Position numbers and translations under genes: made by a program
Shown here: one piece after another, positions 24,401-39,400 of the stretch
Layout of the letters: each line of letters starts with the position of its first letter
How positions within the stretch are numbered: position 1 is the stretch's first letter
NCBI RefSeq assembly: GCF_026151205.1
Contig: NC_087083.1
Location: 7,296,460 to 7,356,459 of the forward strand
Source: Bolinopsis microptera
Taxonomy: Eukaryota > Ctenophora > Tentaculata > Lobata > Bolinopsidae
Reading direction: 5' to 3'
DNA length: 60,000 bases
Notes under the pieces: generated by a model
Database searches by the model: none
What the model was told of the DNA's origin: nothing
The model's input: only the letters and a program-made list of their open reading frames with translations

Positions 24401-27400
24401 CGGGGATTAGGTTTAACGGACCGAGTAAACTAGTTCCGGTTAGATATAACAGTGATCTAATAGTGTTGGAGTAGACTATCCTAGAGAAAGACAGCTAATA
24501 TAAAGGATGTGATGAGGTAATATTATGATCACTTAAGTAACAGGTGTTAGGGTTTAATAGCAGTAAAAGTTGGCAATTCTCCAGGTAAACTGTCCGGTAA
24601 ATAGAGGTGCATGATAAATATTATAACAATACTATATAATAAATAGTAGGATTCACATTATTTTATACATAAAACCGGTTCTTGAGGGAAATATCAGTGA
24701 CTCAAGGTAATGTATGTTTTATAGACCAACATTTTTCTCTTTGCACTAAAATTCCCCTGATTGTAGTACATAATACATAGTAACGAATGAAGAGCCATCC
24801 CTTAGTCCCTTGCGCCTGCACTTGGTCAGCAAGGAGTAAGTAAGAGTCACCCCTCGTCCCTTGCTCCTGCACTTGGTCAGCAAGGAGTAAGTAAGAGTCA
24901 CCCCTCGTCCCTTGCTCCTGCACTTGGTCAGCAAGGAGTAAGTAAGAGTCATCCCTCGTCCCTTGCTCCTGCACTTGGTCAGCAAGGAGTTAGTAAGAGT
25001 CACCCCTCGTCCCTTGCTCCTGCACTTGGTCAGCAAGGAGTTAGTAAGAGTCACCCCTCGTCCCTTACTCCTGCACTTGGTCAGCAAGGAGTTAATAAGA
25101 GTCACCCCTCGTCCCTTGCTCCTGCACTTGGTCAGCAAGGAGTTAGAACTAACCGTCCCAGTACATTTACCATCAAGAGGTCATTGTGTACATCACTTAT
25201 GAACCACTCGCTTACACACCGGGCCCACTTCGTCATTGTTTTAATGTGGAGGGGACTACTGAACTATTGTATATTGCTCCTTTATAATAACTATTGTATA
25301 GTTAATAACAACCACTCTGGTGTTATCACGTGACTAATTACACTAATTACACTAATTACACTAATGTTATAATCACAGTGTAGAAGAGTGTGAGTAGAGA
25401 GCAGCTGATACGACTGCCAACATTACATAATAGCCCGGTTCATAAAACAAAAATATTATCCAATAATTACGGCGATAGGCTTATCTGTTGTTCCTTAGGC
25501 CAAATAACTACCAAAAAAATTTTGAAGCTTCAACTCCAACCGGAAACACCCCCACATGCCACGCCCATTTTTTTCATCAATTTTTAACAGGTAAAAATCT
25601 TCATATCATCAATTTAGGCATGAAGGAGTGCTTTTAGTGCTCCAACAGTTTGGGGTCTAATAGTAATGGTAGAAAAAGGTTAACTTTAGTCAAAGTCTCA
25701 AGTCTCCACGGCGCTTGGTTTAGGCGCACCAGATCTCGCGTCTCCGCCTCCGCTGCGTGATTGGTGGCGCCAGAACTAAAGATCGTAGAGACATGAGACT
25801 TCAACTAAAGTTAACCTTTTCCTACCATTTATATTAGAGTAGCACAGATTCAGAGCTCTAAACACATTCCTTCATCCTTAAAACGACAATGATATGAATT
25901 TTGCCTGTAAAAGTTGATATCTTGATGTCAATTAACATCGTAAGCTTTTAAAACTAAAATTAATTAAATGAGTCATAATACTTCACACAATATTTACACA
26001 CAATATGAAAATATAAATACAGGAAGTCTTTTGGATTCCACGTCTCCACACTAATGTTTATGAATGAGCAGTCACTGTCGAGAACGAGCTGGTCGAGTAT
26101 TGGGAATATGCCATCTATGGCGTGGAGAATTTCCCCTCTATACCGTGGAGAATTTCCCCTCTTCATGAATCCTACAAGAATTTAACAAGTATTCCCCCAT
26201 CTTGGAGAGGGAATCAGTCCTTCAGCTTCAAGAAATTCAGTTTACAGAAGAGATTCATTTAGATGTTAGATCCATTACTGATAACTTGGTAAAGGAATTA
26301 GAACCAGATGCTACTTTGTTAGCTAATGCTTGGATATTTATAGTTATTTACTTAACTTTGTCTTGACGTATCAGTAAGAGATTACTGTACCTCGTTATTT
26401 ACGAAGAAATCATCAGACCTTATTAATAGTGATCGGTGACCCTGTCAGTGACGACTGACGAGCTATGAACGAATCATTGGATCTCATTGATAATGATCCT
26501 GTCAGTGACGAGCTATGAAGGAATTATTGGACCTTATCAATGCTGATCCTATCGGTGACGAGTTATAAAGAAATAAAGACCTCATTTAAATCCTAGTTTG
26601 ACGAAAATATTCCTCTGGCAACAAAATTCCTTTTGGCAACGAAGATTAGACAGCTTGCTTGTGAAGACTTGGCGATCCGAAAACCAGGGTACCTAAATCA
26701 GAACCTGCTGACTTCTTTAAAGGATCAGTTCCACTTTCCAGTGCAGGGACCGAGAAAAGTTCAATGTCGAATCCAAGAGACTTCCTGTATTTATATTTTC
26801 ATATTGTGTGTAAATATTGTGTGAAGTATTATGACTCATTTAATTAATTTTAGTTTTAAAAGCTTACGATGTTAATTGACATCAAGATATCAACTTTTAC
26901 AGGCAAAATTCATATGATTGTCGTTTTAAGGATGAAGGAATGTGTTTAGAGCTCTGAATCTGTGCTACTCTAATATAAATGGTAGGAACACGTTAACTTT
27001 AGTTGAAGTCTCATGTCTCTACGACCTTTAGTTCTGGCGCCACCAATCACGCAGCGGAGGCGGAGACGCGAGATCTGGTGCGCCTAAACCAAGCGCCGTG
27101 GAGACTTGAGACTTTGACTAAAGTTAACCTTTTTCTACCATTACTATTAGACCCCAAACTGTTGGAGCACTAAAAGCACTCCTTCATGCCTAAATTGATG
27201 ATATGAAGATTTTTACCTGTTAAAAATTGATGAAAAAAATGGGCGTGGCATGTGGGGGTGTTTCCGGTTGGAGTTGAAGCTTCAAAATTTTTTTGGTAGT
27301 TATTTGGCCTAAGGAACAACAGATAAGCCTATCGCCGTAATTATTGGATAATATTTTTGTTTTATGAACCGGGCTATTACATAACACGTGATGCCCAAAT

Positions 27401-30400
27401 AAGGTAATGATAAACATTACCTTGTTGTCCCCAGCACCACATTCTTGTCCCAGGCTCACAAGGCTACTGATCTCACTGAACTACATAGTACTGTATTCAA
27501 TACATGGGACTACTAAACTATCCAGTATCTAACCTACAAACATCTCATTTGCTCTGTTACATCATTAGTACGTTAGAACTGGTTTTATTGGTCCCCCCTA
27601 CTCATTTCTACACATACCCACTCTGTACCCTAGTACCCTAGTACCCTGGCGTCTGGCCCACTCACATTATACATTTTAGTAGGGATCTACTGGTTAACCC
27701 AATCATTACAACCCCACATTACAGTGCACATAGTGACAGGGCTGTAACTGTGGCAGAACATTAAGGTCCATTAGTTGTGCTGTGATGTGTCACACTGGTT
27801 GGATTGTTCTAATTGGGCCACTAACTGAGACCCGGGTAGCTACCAGCTTGTAGCGTATACTAGCTTATATCAACTAACTGAGGAGCATGGAACACAAGCT
27901 TGTACAGTAGTAGTAGTGCAGGACATGGACTTGAAGTCCTGGTCAGTACTCAGTAGTAGTAGTGCAGGACATGGACTTGAAGTACTGGTCAGTACTCAGT
28001 AGTAGTAGTGCAGGACATGGACTTGAAGTCCTGGTCAGTAGTGGTAGTGCAGGACATGGTCTTGAAGTACCGGTCCTTAGCAATAGTGCAGGACATGGAC
28101 TTGAAGTACCGGTCAGTAGTAATAGTGCAGGACATGGACTTGAAGTACTGGTCAGTAGTAATAGTGCAGGACATGGACTTGAAGTACTGGTCAGTAGTAG
28201 TAGTGCAGGACATGAAGTACTGGTCAGTAGTAGTAGTGCAGGACTTGAAGTCCTGGTCAGTAGTAGTGCAGGACATGGACTTGAAGTACTGGTCAGTAGT
28301 AGTAGTGCAGGACATGGACTTGAAGTACTGGTCTGGTGTTGAACACGGAGCTGTACAATTAAAATAGGTAGATCATAGCCGAGTGTAATCAACAACGTGT
28401 TAAGTCATAGTTGAAGCAGACTACATTAGAGCGCAATAGTCTTCTTGTACTGTGTTATATCAGTACAGCTGGTAGATACCATGAAGGGAGTGTAGTGTGA
28501 AGTGTGTAGTGTGTAGTGTGTAGTGTGTAGTGTGTAGTGTGTAGTGTGTAGTGTGTAGTGTGTAGTGTGTAGTGTGTAGTGTGTTCCCACGTCCCGAGAA
28601 CACAGTAAAAATCTGATAGAAGCGCAGCAGAAAGCTTTGTACTTTTGCAAGATGTGCAACACCTCCCTAACTCTATCAGTTACTGAATTAGATGGTATAA
28701 TAACCAAGGTAACCGTTTAGTCACCAAGGTAACTGTTAAGTCACCATGGCAACCGTTTAGTCACCATGGTAACCGTTTAGTCACCATGGTAACCGTTTAG
28801 TCACCATGGTAACCGTTTAGTAACCATGGTAACTGTTTAGTCACCATGGTAACCGTTTAGTCACCATGGCAACCGTTTAGTCACCATGGTAACCGTTTAG
28901 TCACCATGGTAACCGTTTAGTCACCATGGTAACCGTTTAGTCACCATGGCAACCGTTTAGTCACCATGGTAACCGTTTAGTCACCATGGTAACCGTTTAG
29001 TCACCATGGTAACCGTTTAGTCACCATGGCAACCGTTTAGTCACCATGGTAACCGTTTAGTCACCATGGTAACCGTTTAGTCACCATGGTAACCGATTAG
29101 TCACCATGGTAACCGTTTAGTCACCATGGTAACCTGTTGCAGCTTTATCCTTATTTGGTATGATTAGTATTGTGTACACACATTAAACACCTGCTCACAC
29201 CTATAGTGGCCTTATGTACTTGTAGTAATGGTTCTCAGTGTGAAGTGTATAACAACTGTCTGTATCAACATACATTATACAGGTAGCAGGTGTAAACAAT
29301 AATTAATACGCGTTTCAGTATCAAATGTGGTATCTTATAATTTGAAATCAGTGTTGGATCACTTCTGTAAAAGTCCTAATAAATCAGGAATAATCCAGGC
29401 CACAAGGGTGGTCATGGTCCCTGAATATTGTGTGTATTCCCTGCCTGGAACTGATATTGTATCTCGCTGACTATACTGTGATTCATTGTGATGTACAAGT
29501 ATGTTGGGCGAATTAAGGAACAGTGTTATTATCGGTATATTGGCAAGTGTTCCAACACTACTACATGTTATTGTTTGCATAAGACCACAAGAGTGTATTA
29601 TAAGTTTAACACAGGTTGTAATAAATATCCGGGGCCATGCTTTAGTACGGATTATAATTAATATTATAATCAATATTATAATTAATATTATAATTAATAT
29701 TATAATTAATATGATGATTTTGCGATATCTAAAAATGTGTGATAATTGCAACAAGTAACAGTTAGAGAGTGTAAGGAGAGGGATACAGCACTGTAACTGG
29801 GAGGAACTAAGTAGTTTTAGTGTAGTAACTGGGAGGAACTAAGTAGTTTTAGTGTAGTAACTGGGAGGAACTAAGTAGTTTTAGTGTAGTAACTGGGAGG
29901 AACTAAGTGATCTACAGTGAACCAGTTTGACATGTCAAATTGCTCCTAGACCACCACTAACTCTACCACATACACACAACACGTTAAGGATTACAGAGAC
30001 AAATGGTGGACGCTTGGGTTCTAAATTTAGGTTAGGTGATTTTCCAATCATAAGCTGTCAATCACACCACGTGACTGCCTCTTTAAACCACGTGACTGCC
30101 TCTTAAAACCACGTGACTGCCTCTTAACCAATCACAAAGAAGTTGAAAGTGGTAGACTTGACGCACCTCAACTATTGAAAGCCTGGAACAACTTATAGGT
30201 CACAACTTTGACGGGGCTAGTCTAGCTGTGTTATGAAATAGCCAAACCAAAGATTGTGTAGATTTTGGGCTGGCCCATCTTGGCTTTTCTAGTGGGTCGA
30301 CCACTCAAATTTGCTCTATTGCTCAGCTTATAGCTTTATTCATTATTGACATATCATTACCGAGTTACCAACTATATTAACCTTCTTCTACCAAAATGAC

Positions 30401-33400
30401 TATATTTAAGATTGGCTGAAATGTTTACATACAAACAATAAATGGTAATGTTTTTATCGCTACGTTTACTGAGATGTTATTATTCCAGCAGCAAGATGTC
30501 AGCAGTGAGTCTGTTAATTGAGTTGGTAGTTTCTAGTGTTAATTGGAAGTGCAATCAACCTGCACCGCATTCCACCATCTATAAATACACACTGCTTGCA
30601 GCTCTTTCAATTAACATGTTAGCTTGCTAATAAGCAAGTCCGCTGTGTATCACCAATCAGGGAACTGTATGTAAGTCACGTGGTATAACTCTAATCAAGG
30701 CTCAAATTTTCATAAATTTTTAGATATAATTCTAAAATTTTGGCCCGTTTTTGTTACCATCAAAAATGTAAAATATCCAACTATCCAGTGCCCTGATGGT
30801 TTGTACAACATACCATACACGCGTGTACCGTTGCTAGGCAACCCTGTACCGTACCTAGGAAACAGTATCAATTAGCCCTCCCTGTCAGAATCCACCAATC
30901 AGGAGCCGCCTTGCAGACAGTGGAAAAAGAACAACCAACCAAGGGTAGAAATGTTATACCACGTGTTTATCACGTGTTTACCACGTGTGTTTGGGAGAGT
31001 GTATCAGGTTTTGTTCCGTCAAAACTGTTTAGTAAAACATTTCATGGTATGTTTTGTAAAACTCCCCGCCCTGGATGTGAGACTTTCTCTTTCATTTTAG
31101 TTTGATGTAGACTACTTTAAAAACTTACTGTACAGAAAAAATGAATTATTCATTTTGTTATATCATGATATTTTTATGGTAAGTACAAGACATTAAATGC
31201 AGACAGTAACTTAAATAAAGCTATCTGATTGGCTTGTTAGAATCACGTGACTAAAATACAGCTCACTGATTGGTTTACTAAACTAAATCTATTCGTAAAG
31301 TTTGGGAACTGGATTTCCCAGATATTTTGTATCTATCAAATCTGAACCACGAAATACCGGAAAATTTGCATTCAGTACTTTAGTGTGGGCAAATGCCAAA
31401 TACGGTATTACATTTATCAATTGTAATAACATATACAGATAAGAGTTGGTGGAGTTTCGACTTGCGAGAATTTAGATTAACAGATAAGGAAATAAAAATA
31501 AAGAAAGTATTATTTGATGTACGATAAAAGTTAGGCAGTATCCAGATAGCCCGACCCCTGTTCGCGAACAGGTGTTCGTGAACAGTCGGATATTGCCAAA
31601 AGTTCTTGAGCCAAGTTCTTTTACGTGGATAGACTTGTTAATGGATAACAGAACACACAGTTTTATCGAACACCTTATTTTCACTTAGAGTGTCTGGCAC
31701 GTGCTTACTGCTTAGGGATACTTATAGTCGTACTATTATACATACTCTAATACTCTATAATACTCTATGAGTCTAATACTCTAAGAGTACTACTTAGAGA
31801 AACTAAGTTTACCAACTCCTCTTCAATGTGTTAAGTAATTGTTCATTCAACTAATCTTCTTCACCAAAATATGTGAGAATGAAGCGGCTACTTCCTCTGG
31901 TATGTGCAAGCAGTATCCACCATGTATTTCCTTTTATGGACGAATACCAAGTTAGAATCACAAGGTCTTACAGATACCGTCTAATACCTCCTGACTAAAA
32001 TACAGCGCTCTGATTGGCTAGTTAGAATCACGTGACTAAAACACAGCTCTCTGATTGGCTGGTTAGAATCACTTTACTAAAACACAGCTCTCTGATTGGC
32101 TGGTTAGAATCACAAGGTCTGCTTGTTGGCTACAAAGTCCCTAATAACAGACACAATCTCGCAAAGTTATTACAGGCTTTATTCCCGTCGTTCTGATCAA
32201 AGTCCCGTTATCTTCTCTTGAAGTTTTCACATTCCACGCTGCATACCAACAAGTTGTTAACATGGTGATAAGAGCATCAGAGCATGTTGTTGCTCCTGTT
32301 TTCTTATGTAACACGTGACACTTAGCGCCCTGCTGTCTTTCTATCTCCTAATGGATCATCACAGTGATCACACTAGATATATCTCTTTAATAGTAGGAAC
32401 TAAGTCTAAATATATCTCTCTTATCTAGGCTTGAGTAGGTTGCAAGTATTTTACAGATATCTGTGGGCGCGTTCTTACAATTCCTTTTAGTAGCGCGCCT
32501 GCTCATTGTGGCAGATTGCCAAGCTGTTAATTTATTAGTTGTGTGCTTACACTTAGCAGAGGGGGGTTTTACTTTGATGTGTCTTTTCAAAGGTACTGAT
32601 TAAACTCTGCCGCGTCACTGTACACTTTACTGGGGTAGTCATTAATGTACAAACTCGCTGTAGATATCAGTGAGTAGGTATTAGAGAATAGAGAATATGT
32701 ATTAGAAATATAACATTTTTCGTATAGGCTGGAAAATTAGAGAACTATTTATTTTACAAAAGCACGTGTTATGTTTAAGCGGTGAAAGCTGGTATTTTTC
32801 CGCTGCTGACTTCTCCGCTGGCACATAATTATTAGAGAACAGTTGAGATATTAAGATGTGTAGTTTGAGTACTGTTGACTGATTATGTCAGTTAATAAAC
32901 GTGTTTTATAGCTCAGTAGCGCTAGGTTTCATGTAAACGGGAAGCCTTGTAACACAGACTCATACAGACTCACACAGACTCACACAGACCTCTGTGTCAC
33001 AGAGGTTGTAGACCATTATCAGACTGGTAAAACCAGGTGATTTCATAGACTATCACAGTGTGTACACTTTTAGTGTTTTATTATTGTGTTTGTCTAAAAT
33101 TGACACGGGAATTCGGGAAAACATTCAGAGAGAAAGATCATCATTACCCTGAAAGAAAACCTGATATTGGTTACCCCCTGGTTACCCCTCGGTTCGAAGA
33201 CAATATTTTTACAAATATTTGACTGACTTTTCTACAAACTTTTATTCTGACTCCAAATCGCTTGCGTACAATTATCACACAATTACCGCTAATAGTTTAC
33301 AAAAAGAGTCGCACAATTATCAAGGTATGTAGGTAACGTTCCCCTGACTTCAGGGCCAGTTCTAGTCCCAATATCCGCGTGTACTTTACATTGTGTGTCA

Positions 33401-36400
33401 CGTGTCACGTATTGTGAGTCACGTGTCACGTATTGTGAGTCACGTGTCACGTATTGTGAGTCACGTGTCACGTATTGTGAGTCACGTGGGCTCAGTTTAT
33501 TGTGGTATTGTTGGCCAGCTCCTCAGTTTATTGGCAATAACACGGATGTGTGGTGGTAAAGAGTGTGGTTTCTGTGTACACATTACACAACTAGGGACAA
33601 CTCTAGCTATATGAAGGTTGGTTAATATGTAGTGAGTGGGAGGTTCACCACCCAAGTAATATCTCTGTTGATCGAGTAGTCGAGTGTACGCAGAGTTGAA
33701 GGGTCTTTCTCTCAGAATATAAAAATATAACTGGCAGAAAATGGTCTTGTGCTATTAAGTAATAATTAATAAGTAATAATTAAGTAATAACTGGGATAAC
33801 TGTAAACAATTTAAATCTTCTTTTTTTCAAATTAAGAATTACTAAGCTCGGATTTCCCTTTTCCACCTCATTATTTTAATTAAGCAATTAATCAAGTAAT
33901 TACATAAATATGTCGAGTAATGAGGCAGGAAATAAACCCTTAATTACAGGAAATAAACCCCGGATTAATAACGGACAACCTCTAACTTCACTCTCAGCCA
34001 ATCAGAGAGCTGTATTCTAGTCACGTGGTACTAACTAGCCAATCAGAGAGCTGTATTCTAGTCACGTGGTATTATATTGTATCTGTTATTAGGAACTTCT
34101 CTCGCAGACTATCCTAATTATCTTTAATAGTGACTGAAAAGAGCGGGAAAATGTTGATTATTACTGAATTAATGTGAAAATTTATGATTTCACTTTACTT
34201 AGTTATCCTTTATTTGATATATAGTAATTAATTCATATCCACACCATTAGTTAGATTTACTTTAACAGATTAATTTACCAGATTTAACTTAACAGCAGGG
34301 AATTCCAACATTCTCCTCAGACTATCCTAATTCTATCTAACAGATGCGAGGTCTGAAAGAGATACGGTATCAAGTGAGCGGGAAAATGTTGTCAGTGTAC
34401 TCGGGAGGTACACGATATAATACTGAGACTGTATAACCGGGGAATTAGTTTCAACTGTTAATTAGAGGAGGAAACGAGTACTCTGAGTTGATAATAATAT
34501 GTGAGAATTTAGAAATTGATAATTATCCTAATTATGAGGAACTATCTGGCCGATAACCAAATTTTCTTTAGGCCTACTCTTAATGGAAGGACATGATTTA
34601 AAATCTGATTTTGTCATCGAAGTTTGATTACAAGATATTTGGAACTAAATCCCTCAAAATGTCCATATTATCTATGTTTTGTGGAGGGCCACCTTTCACT
34701 ATCTCAGTGAACCTATAGATGCAATTCTCTACCAAATATAATCAATCTATCACCATTATAGCATAGGACATGACTAATAATGTATCACGTGACTATATCA
34801 AGGGTTTCGTAAGTTCCTAATAATAGGTTATGGCGTAGAATTCGGTAAATGTACGTGACATTTGGGGTTTCGTGCCTGGGACTTATCAGTGTGAGACTTA
34901 GACCCAACAACCACACTGTAAAGTGAGTTACTGTCTTTTGTAAAACTATTACTACATCATGTTACCTATAATTTCTCAGAACATAACATAGACGAACTGA
35001 TATCTAATCGTAATTATAATCTTTATAATATCATGTTTATTCTATGTAGGAGGTTGTGTAGAAAAGTAGAAACCGGAAGGGAGAGAATCAACATTTACTG
35101 AAATTATTGAATTAGTGGTTTCCTATTAGAAGTAAACTGTAAAAGTATAATGATATAATATATATAATAATGATGATATATAATAATGATATCTTTAATA
35201 TTACATGTCCGTCTCTATACATATCATAATATGTCCGTCTATCTTACTATATATAAAGCGAGACGATATATATGGATGTGTTTATCCGTACCATTTTACT
35301 GACACCACGGCATCAACTTTAACGCGACTTTCCGCAAAAACCGTAAAAGATATACAACTGAAACTTTTTTGACTGGGTCAAATGCTTTAATGGCCTTCAA
35401 ATCAGCATGAAAAAATAAAAAATTGGCCAAGGAAAAAAAGTTTTAGATCCCAAAATTTGGACCCCCAAGTGGTGTCAAAAACGCGAATTAAATAGGTAAT
35501 AATTATTTTAGTCTCTTGAGTCTTGACACTATTTTAGGGTTATACGGGTTCCTGCTAGTACATATAATATATCGTATTTACTTATTATTTATTGTAAGTA
35601 TTAATAATAAATATGCTGTTATCTATGATATGACATGTTGACCAATGCATCAATGCATGTATGTATTATATTTCCCATATTTATTTATTATTTATTTATT
35701 TATTATTACTTGGAGCTCAAGTATGCCACTATATTTACATACCATAGGTCAGATTCCTACTTCATACCCAGTAAATAATGATGTATAATGATACAAGTTC
35801 CAACCACTAATCAATCATGCTGTATTACATCAAAATCGCATCCTGAGTAGTTCTAGTGTAATGTAAGATGAACACTTAAACTACTCGATAGTACTGGATA
35901 CGCTGTCAAGTTTGTTAGTCACTAGCCGTGACCGACCAGCACAAAATTGGATAGCATAATCTTACTTAAATTATCTTAATATTATACATACATTAGCAAC
36001 ATTATGTTAACGACAATACTGTTATTTGAATTATAGGAATCATAATAATATGACTTTTTAGATCTCTATAGCAGTGTCCTCGCTCCAGACATTTATCGCA
36101 AGCCAGAATACACTGTTAGAAACTTGTTAACACACCAGTTGGTTATAAACCAACCGACTTTGTTAAGATTTATTGAAATAACAATAATTTGTCTCGGTTT
36201 TCCTGCCATCAACAAATAACACAAACACTGAACCATTCATGCCATTTATTCTACTATTTGATATTTTGATGCAGTGAAACTATCGGACTGCAGTGAATGG
36301 GGACTTGCCGCCCCATGGAAACATTGAAATATATCGACTCTGTTACATCACCTGATCACCTCCTCAACAAATGTATTTTATTGTAGTTGTGAAAATAGAG

Positions 36401-39400
36401 TGAGATTTAGTGAGCTTTAGTGGGATTTAGTGAGATTTGATAAGATTTAGTGAGATTCAGTGAAATTTAGTGAGATTTAGTGAGTATAAAATTACAGAGT
36501 TTAATATTAGTCTGACTCGGGTTCTGAGCAGCAATCTCCTGCTCATTCCTAGGTCTGTTATACACAGACATGATATTAAACTGCACTAAGACTCGGAGGT
36601 CAGCCATTTGAGTACAAACACTAAACAGTGCCTTATAGATGTGGGTAATAGCTGGGAGGCGGATCTTGACTTATCCCAGTGATCATGCTCAATCAGAGCC
36701 TTGGATTGCTGTATTGTTTTGACACGTGACAGTGATTCTGGGTTATAACTATAAGCTGACTGGTTTATCTGTCACGTGACCACACAAACTAACACGTGAC
36801 CACACAAACTAACACCACCTCCCCACTATTACCTTCATTTTGTAGCGTGTCCTAAACCATGCACAACTTGCGGCTCTATACTGTGTGAGATACAACTTGA
36901 GGGATATGCAGTAGTAGAACAAGAGAGAGACCCGGAAGTGGCTGTGGAATGTGGGGGGCTATTTAGGATCTCAATGGGACTGTGGGAGAACCAATACCAG
37001 GCCCGAACCTGCTAATACAACAGTTACGTAGTGTACTAGTGTACTGTGCACTTTATAGAACACAACCCTGGTTAGATCCTGGTTGGAGCCTTCAGAGAGT
37101 TGAGACTTTAGAGCCATATTCAGCCGGGAAAAGGAATATTTGTATTATATAGTACTGGGAAATAGTTCTCCCCGGGTCGGTCCCATGATATAGTGTTGTT
37201 AGATGCGCGTGCCAAGTTCTTAAGTTTCCTGCTTTGTTCTAAAGCTGATGATGTATTAATGAGGTAAGGACGATTGTGGGCCTGCATAATCAATAATGTA
37301 GTAATGTTAAGTGTTGTGTGGTATTGTGAAACACGGCACTGTAAAACACGGCACTGTTCGAGCGGGGTTGGATCCAGATTCCAGATTCCAGCAATATTTA
37401 CAACGGACAAAACTGCGTTGGAATGCCAATTTCAGCTAGGTCGCATGTAAATGGCGATCTCTGGAACAAGAAGTTGGATTTTAAACAGGTGTAAAGATTT
37501 CTGCTTTGTTTCTTAGGCCAACACTACATATCTAAGATGTTACAATATCTCTTTCAGAACTGTTACATAACATGATTGTGTTTGAGATATTCTCGATGAT
37601 TCCACGTGATAGCTCTTATCAAAATACATTCCCTGATTCTCATTGAAAGTGATCAGATTGTGATTTTCTAAATTAAGATGGCTGTGAAACAAATACTACC
37701 TATGTCATATCCTGTATCTCTCTGTACAATACAAGTGATAAAATATTAGTACAATTTTTAGGAATGTATACTGTTATAACTCTACGTAGTAACAAGTATA
37801 CATTGTCACACTATACAGCAAGATCTGAGATCCTGATCGCTTTTGACAGAGCTGAACAGGCGCCGACTACACAGTCTGCTACTAGTGCTGTACACTGTAC
37901 ACTGGATATAACATACAGTGATATCTGATGTAGAGTTATGAGATAAACTTGAAAATTGTTTATCATTCACATAGTTTATTATTCATTATATAGTTTATTA
38001 TTGACACAGTCTATCATAGTCTAACATAGGGCTTACAACTTTTATAAAATAATACGGTTTGTTGTACAGTTACTAATATACACAGTTAGTTTATTTATTC
38101 ATCTATTTGTTTATTTATTTATTATTAATATTATACACAGTACAGTTACTAATATACACAATGGTGTTGTAAACCAAATATATGTCATAACGAGGTGAAC
38201 TTTAACTTTAGTCTAATATCTAGTTTAATCAATATAGGCAAGTTCAATTAATGTAGACATAGTCTATCATAGGACTTATAACTTTCATTAGCACTGATTT
38301 GGACATAAAGCGGGTCAAAATATCACATGTAAATCACGTGTAATATCACATGAAATCACGTGTAATATCACGTGACGCCGCGACAAAACTTCTGTACAAT
38401 TAGCCGGGATATACCACCGTCCTTAGACAAATTAGACGGTACTTCATCTAAATTTACAGTGCTCAGTGCTGTATACCTTACAGCAATGATGACGTCATAG
38501 CCACGTGATATGTAGCTGTATACCTTACAGGCTGACCTGTACGGAGTATGGCTGGACTCTGTAATTATCTAGTCGAGCTCGACAAAGTAGTGATGGCAGT
38601 TTGATAGATTTTAGATATTTACAAATAGCTGCTCAGTGTCTTCTATCATAATTATATATCATATAGGAGTGTCATATGTATTATGTAATAGTTCAGATAT
38701 ATATTTATTATTGTAAATATGAGGTTATTTACAGACTAACAAATGTAGTACGGCGGACAGTAGCGGCTGTAAATATACAGCTCGATAAAGTAGTAACAGT
38801 TAGATAGTTTTGAGACCTCTAAAAGTAACAGTTCCCGATATATCACCATGGATACAGGTATCATTAGTCTGAATACGATCCTAGAAGAAACTCTAAGATC
38901 AAATTCATTCGATATTGAGAACAATACTTTCGTTTAATTGAGGAAGAAGAATAAGTAAAAAAATGATTTGAGCACCGAAGGAGTTTTGGCCCGGTCTCAG
39001 GTTGATTTGTAACCATTTTATGGGACACTGCTGCACTATATAATAATAATACTAGTTCTTATTATTTCTACTCGATGATTTCTACAGAAGTACTCAACTA
39101 AGACTCAGGAGCATGAACCAAAGAGGTAACAAGTAAAACTGTCGTTAGTTTCCTCACTTACAGTTTATTTCCATGAAACTGTAGATCGGGGAAATAAAGC
39201 TACCGTTACTTATACTTATTACAGTATGTACTGTAGACAATATAATATCTACTTGTCAGTGTGATTGTAATCTCCAGATACTTGATGAGCCGCGCGCACG
39301 TGTTTAACAAGCTAGCAAGTAGTGGATACTAGATATCTGCATTCTACATTTAGATTGTTAAATTTAAAATTCAAGTAGGTACATCACTGTGTGTGTATCC

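Larger units (their letters stand above)
25431..27376. mobile_element. hAT-like foldback transposon with 608-bp inverted arms
   Basis: The ends read TAGCCCGGTTCATAAAAC inward. The flanks carry the same 8 bp, TTACATAA (25423-25430 and 27377-27384). An 8-bp duplication with T at position 2 and A at position 7 fits hAT superfamily targets. The left arm 25431-26038 and right arm 26769-27376 are near-identical inverted copies, so single strands could form a very long hairpin. The 730-bp spacer has no intact transposase but contains coding-like relics. It sits inside the 28-kb MTSS intron. Confidence 0.85.

Noticed and set aside
24702-25202. Several 79-130-codon frames on both strands
   Set aside because: They arise from the 51-bp satellite, whose unit length is divisible by three and which lacks stops in several frames.
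25390-25587. 65-codon frame, repeated in inverted form near 27220-27459
   Set aside because: It is the same sequence in the two arms of the foldback transposon and has no known motif.
27943-28395. Frames of 108-150 codons on both strands
   Set aside because: All are low-complexity readings of the 36-45-bp satellite.
28487-28584. Interstitial telomere repeat
   Set aside because: GTGTAGT is not the TTAGGG unit expected in animals, so it is treated as a plain satellite.
28705-29135. CRISPR-like regular array
   Set aside because: The 20-bp units are contiguous with no unique spacers and the DNA is from an intron-bearing eukaryote.
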